From NCBI GenBank assembly GCA_017549325.1, contig JAFYVA010000052.1:1-5875 (forward strand): a stretch of 5,875 nucleotides of DNA, in the 5' to 3' direction. The DNA is from Oscillospiraceae bacterium. Lineage in GTDB: Bacteria > Bacillota_A > Clostridia > Oscillospirales > Oscillospiraceae. Every line of letters starts with the position of its first letter. The stretch's first letter is position 1. The notes below the pieces were generated by a model that was not told the DNA's origin, searched no databases, and saw only the letters and a list, made by a program, of their open reading frames with translations. Below are positions 5,137-5,875 of this stretch, one piece after another. Both the position numbers and the translations under genes were made by a program.

Positions 5137-5875
5137 ATGAGTTTACACGCACAAACAGACAAGAAGAAAGGCTTAAAATGGGGTATGTTTCTGGTGACCA
5201 TCGGTATCGTCTACGGTGATATCGGTACCTCGCCCCTGTATGTGATGAAGTCTATCGTCGCCGGAAACGGCGGCATCGGACAGGTGGACGAGCGCTTCAT
5301 CATCGGCGCGCTGTCCCTCGTTATCTGGACGGTGACGCTGCTGACCACGGTGAAGTTTATCCTCATCGCCCTCAAGGCTGATAACCACGGAGAGGGCGGT
5401 ATCTTTGCCCTGTACTCGCTGGTGAAGAACTACGGTAAGTGGCTCATCATCCCGGCGATGGTGGGAGGCGCGGCGCTGCTGGCTGACGGCGTGCTGACCC
5501 CCGCTGTTACCGTTACTACGGCAGTGGAGGGTCTGCGCAGTATCGAGGTGATGAACCGTTTCCTCGGCGCAGGGCAGTGGAAGGTGGTCATCATCACGCT
5601 GCTGATTATCTTTGTGCTGTTCTTTGTGCAGAAGGCAGGTACCCGCAAGATCGGTAAGGCGTTCGGCCCCTGTATGCTGCTGTGGTTTACCTTCCTCGGC
5701 GTGACCGGTGCGGCCATGATCCTCCGCTATCCCATGGTGCTGAAGGCGTTCAACCCCATCTACGCCATTGAAGTTCTCTTCAGCCCCTATAACAAGGCCG
5801 GACTCATGATCCTCGGCAGTGTTTTCCTCGCCACCACCGGTGCCGAGGCTCTCTACTCCGATATGGGTCATGTGG
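5137..5875 (+). CDS. kup: Kup/HAK/KT-family potassium uptake protein, N-terminal part (3' end outside window)
   Basis: A membrane potassium:proton symporter of the KUP family. The first 246 codons are present and the frame is still open at the window end; full-length members have 600-700 residues. The signature [13 protein letters not shown] is at residues 23-35 in helix 1. [14 protein letters not shown] is at 80-93, [11 protein letters not shown] from 116, and [16 protein letters not shown] closes the visible part. At least five hydrophobic segments are visible. The start ATG 5137 has GGAGG (5126-5130) 6 bases upstream, and the first 15 residues are a short polar, lysine-rich cytosolic tail as usual. 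It is transcribed alone from the 4850-4878 promoter behind a c-di-AMP riboswitch and terminator, so it should be repressed when c-di-AMP, and hence potassium, is high. No lesion is seen in the visible part. Confidence 0.97.
   Translation, partial: MSLHAQTDKKKGLKWGMFLVTIGIVYGDIGTSPLYVMKSIVAGNGGIGQVDERFIIGALSLVIWTVTLLTTVKFILIALKADNHGEGGIFALYSLVKNYGKWLIIPAMVGGAALLADGVLTPAVTVTTAVEGLRSIEVMNRFLGAGQWKVVIITLLIIFVLFFVQKAGTRKIGKAFGPCMLLWFTFLGVTGAAMILRYPMVLKAFNPIYAIEVLFSPYNKAGLMILGSVFLATTGAEALYSDMGHV

Noticed and set aside
5173..5871. Minus-strand open frame opposite kup
   Set aside because: It has the same His/Asp/Gln-rich low-complexity character. The + strand has unmistakable Kup motifs.
1..5875. 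CRISPR arrays, insertion sequences, tRNA or rRNA genes
   Set aside because: No regularly spaced repeats, transposase motifs, terminal repeats, or tRNA or rRNA signatures were seen on either strand.

Overview
The window looks like an anaerobic Firmicute of the class Clostridia, plausibly a gut Oscillospirales relative. This is inferred from four things: a clostridial-type formate--tetrahydrofolate ligase, a c-di-AMP (ydaO/yuaA) riboswitch ahead of a Kup potassium transporter, consensus sigma-A promoters, and strong AGGAG-type ribosome binding sites in moderately GC-rich DNA. All recognised genes lie on the + strand.

Layout. (1) 1-783 is the C-terminal part of fhs, closed by a strong intrinsic terminator (811-857). 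(2) 858-1061 is a spacer with a promoter (982-1010) for a LysR-type regulator that most likely starts at TTG 1062 and ends at 1961. (3) 1962-2080 is a compact control region with a perfect 19-bp-arm palindrome (1970-2010) followed by a near-consensus promoter (2019-2047). (4) 2081-3316 is a protein of the uroporphyrinogen decarboxylase (URO-D) fold and 3403-4734 is an OFA-like MFS transporter. They appear to form a two-gene operon that ends at a strong terminator (4777-4817). (5) 4818-5136 is a promoter plus a leader of about 250 nt with a c-di-AMP riboswitch and terminator hairpins. (6) 5137 to the window end is the N-terminal 246 codons of kup.

How the genes may work together. The LysR regulator, the palindrome, the URO-D protein and the transporter read as a self-contained inducible module: sense a compound, import it, act on it. 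The palindrome centre lies about 64 bp upstream of the predicted start site of the URO-D promoter and contains a T-N11-A core, which is where a LysR-type activator normally binds. The URO-D protein is neither HemE nor a classical MtaA-type methyltransferase, because the His-x-Cys...Cys zinc ligands are not in place. It appears to belong to an uncharacterised branch of the family, and this module is the least understood part of the window. fhs (one-carbon/tetrahydrofolate metabolism) and kup (potassium uptake shut off by c-di-AMP) are separate transcription units of well-known type.
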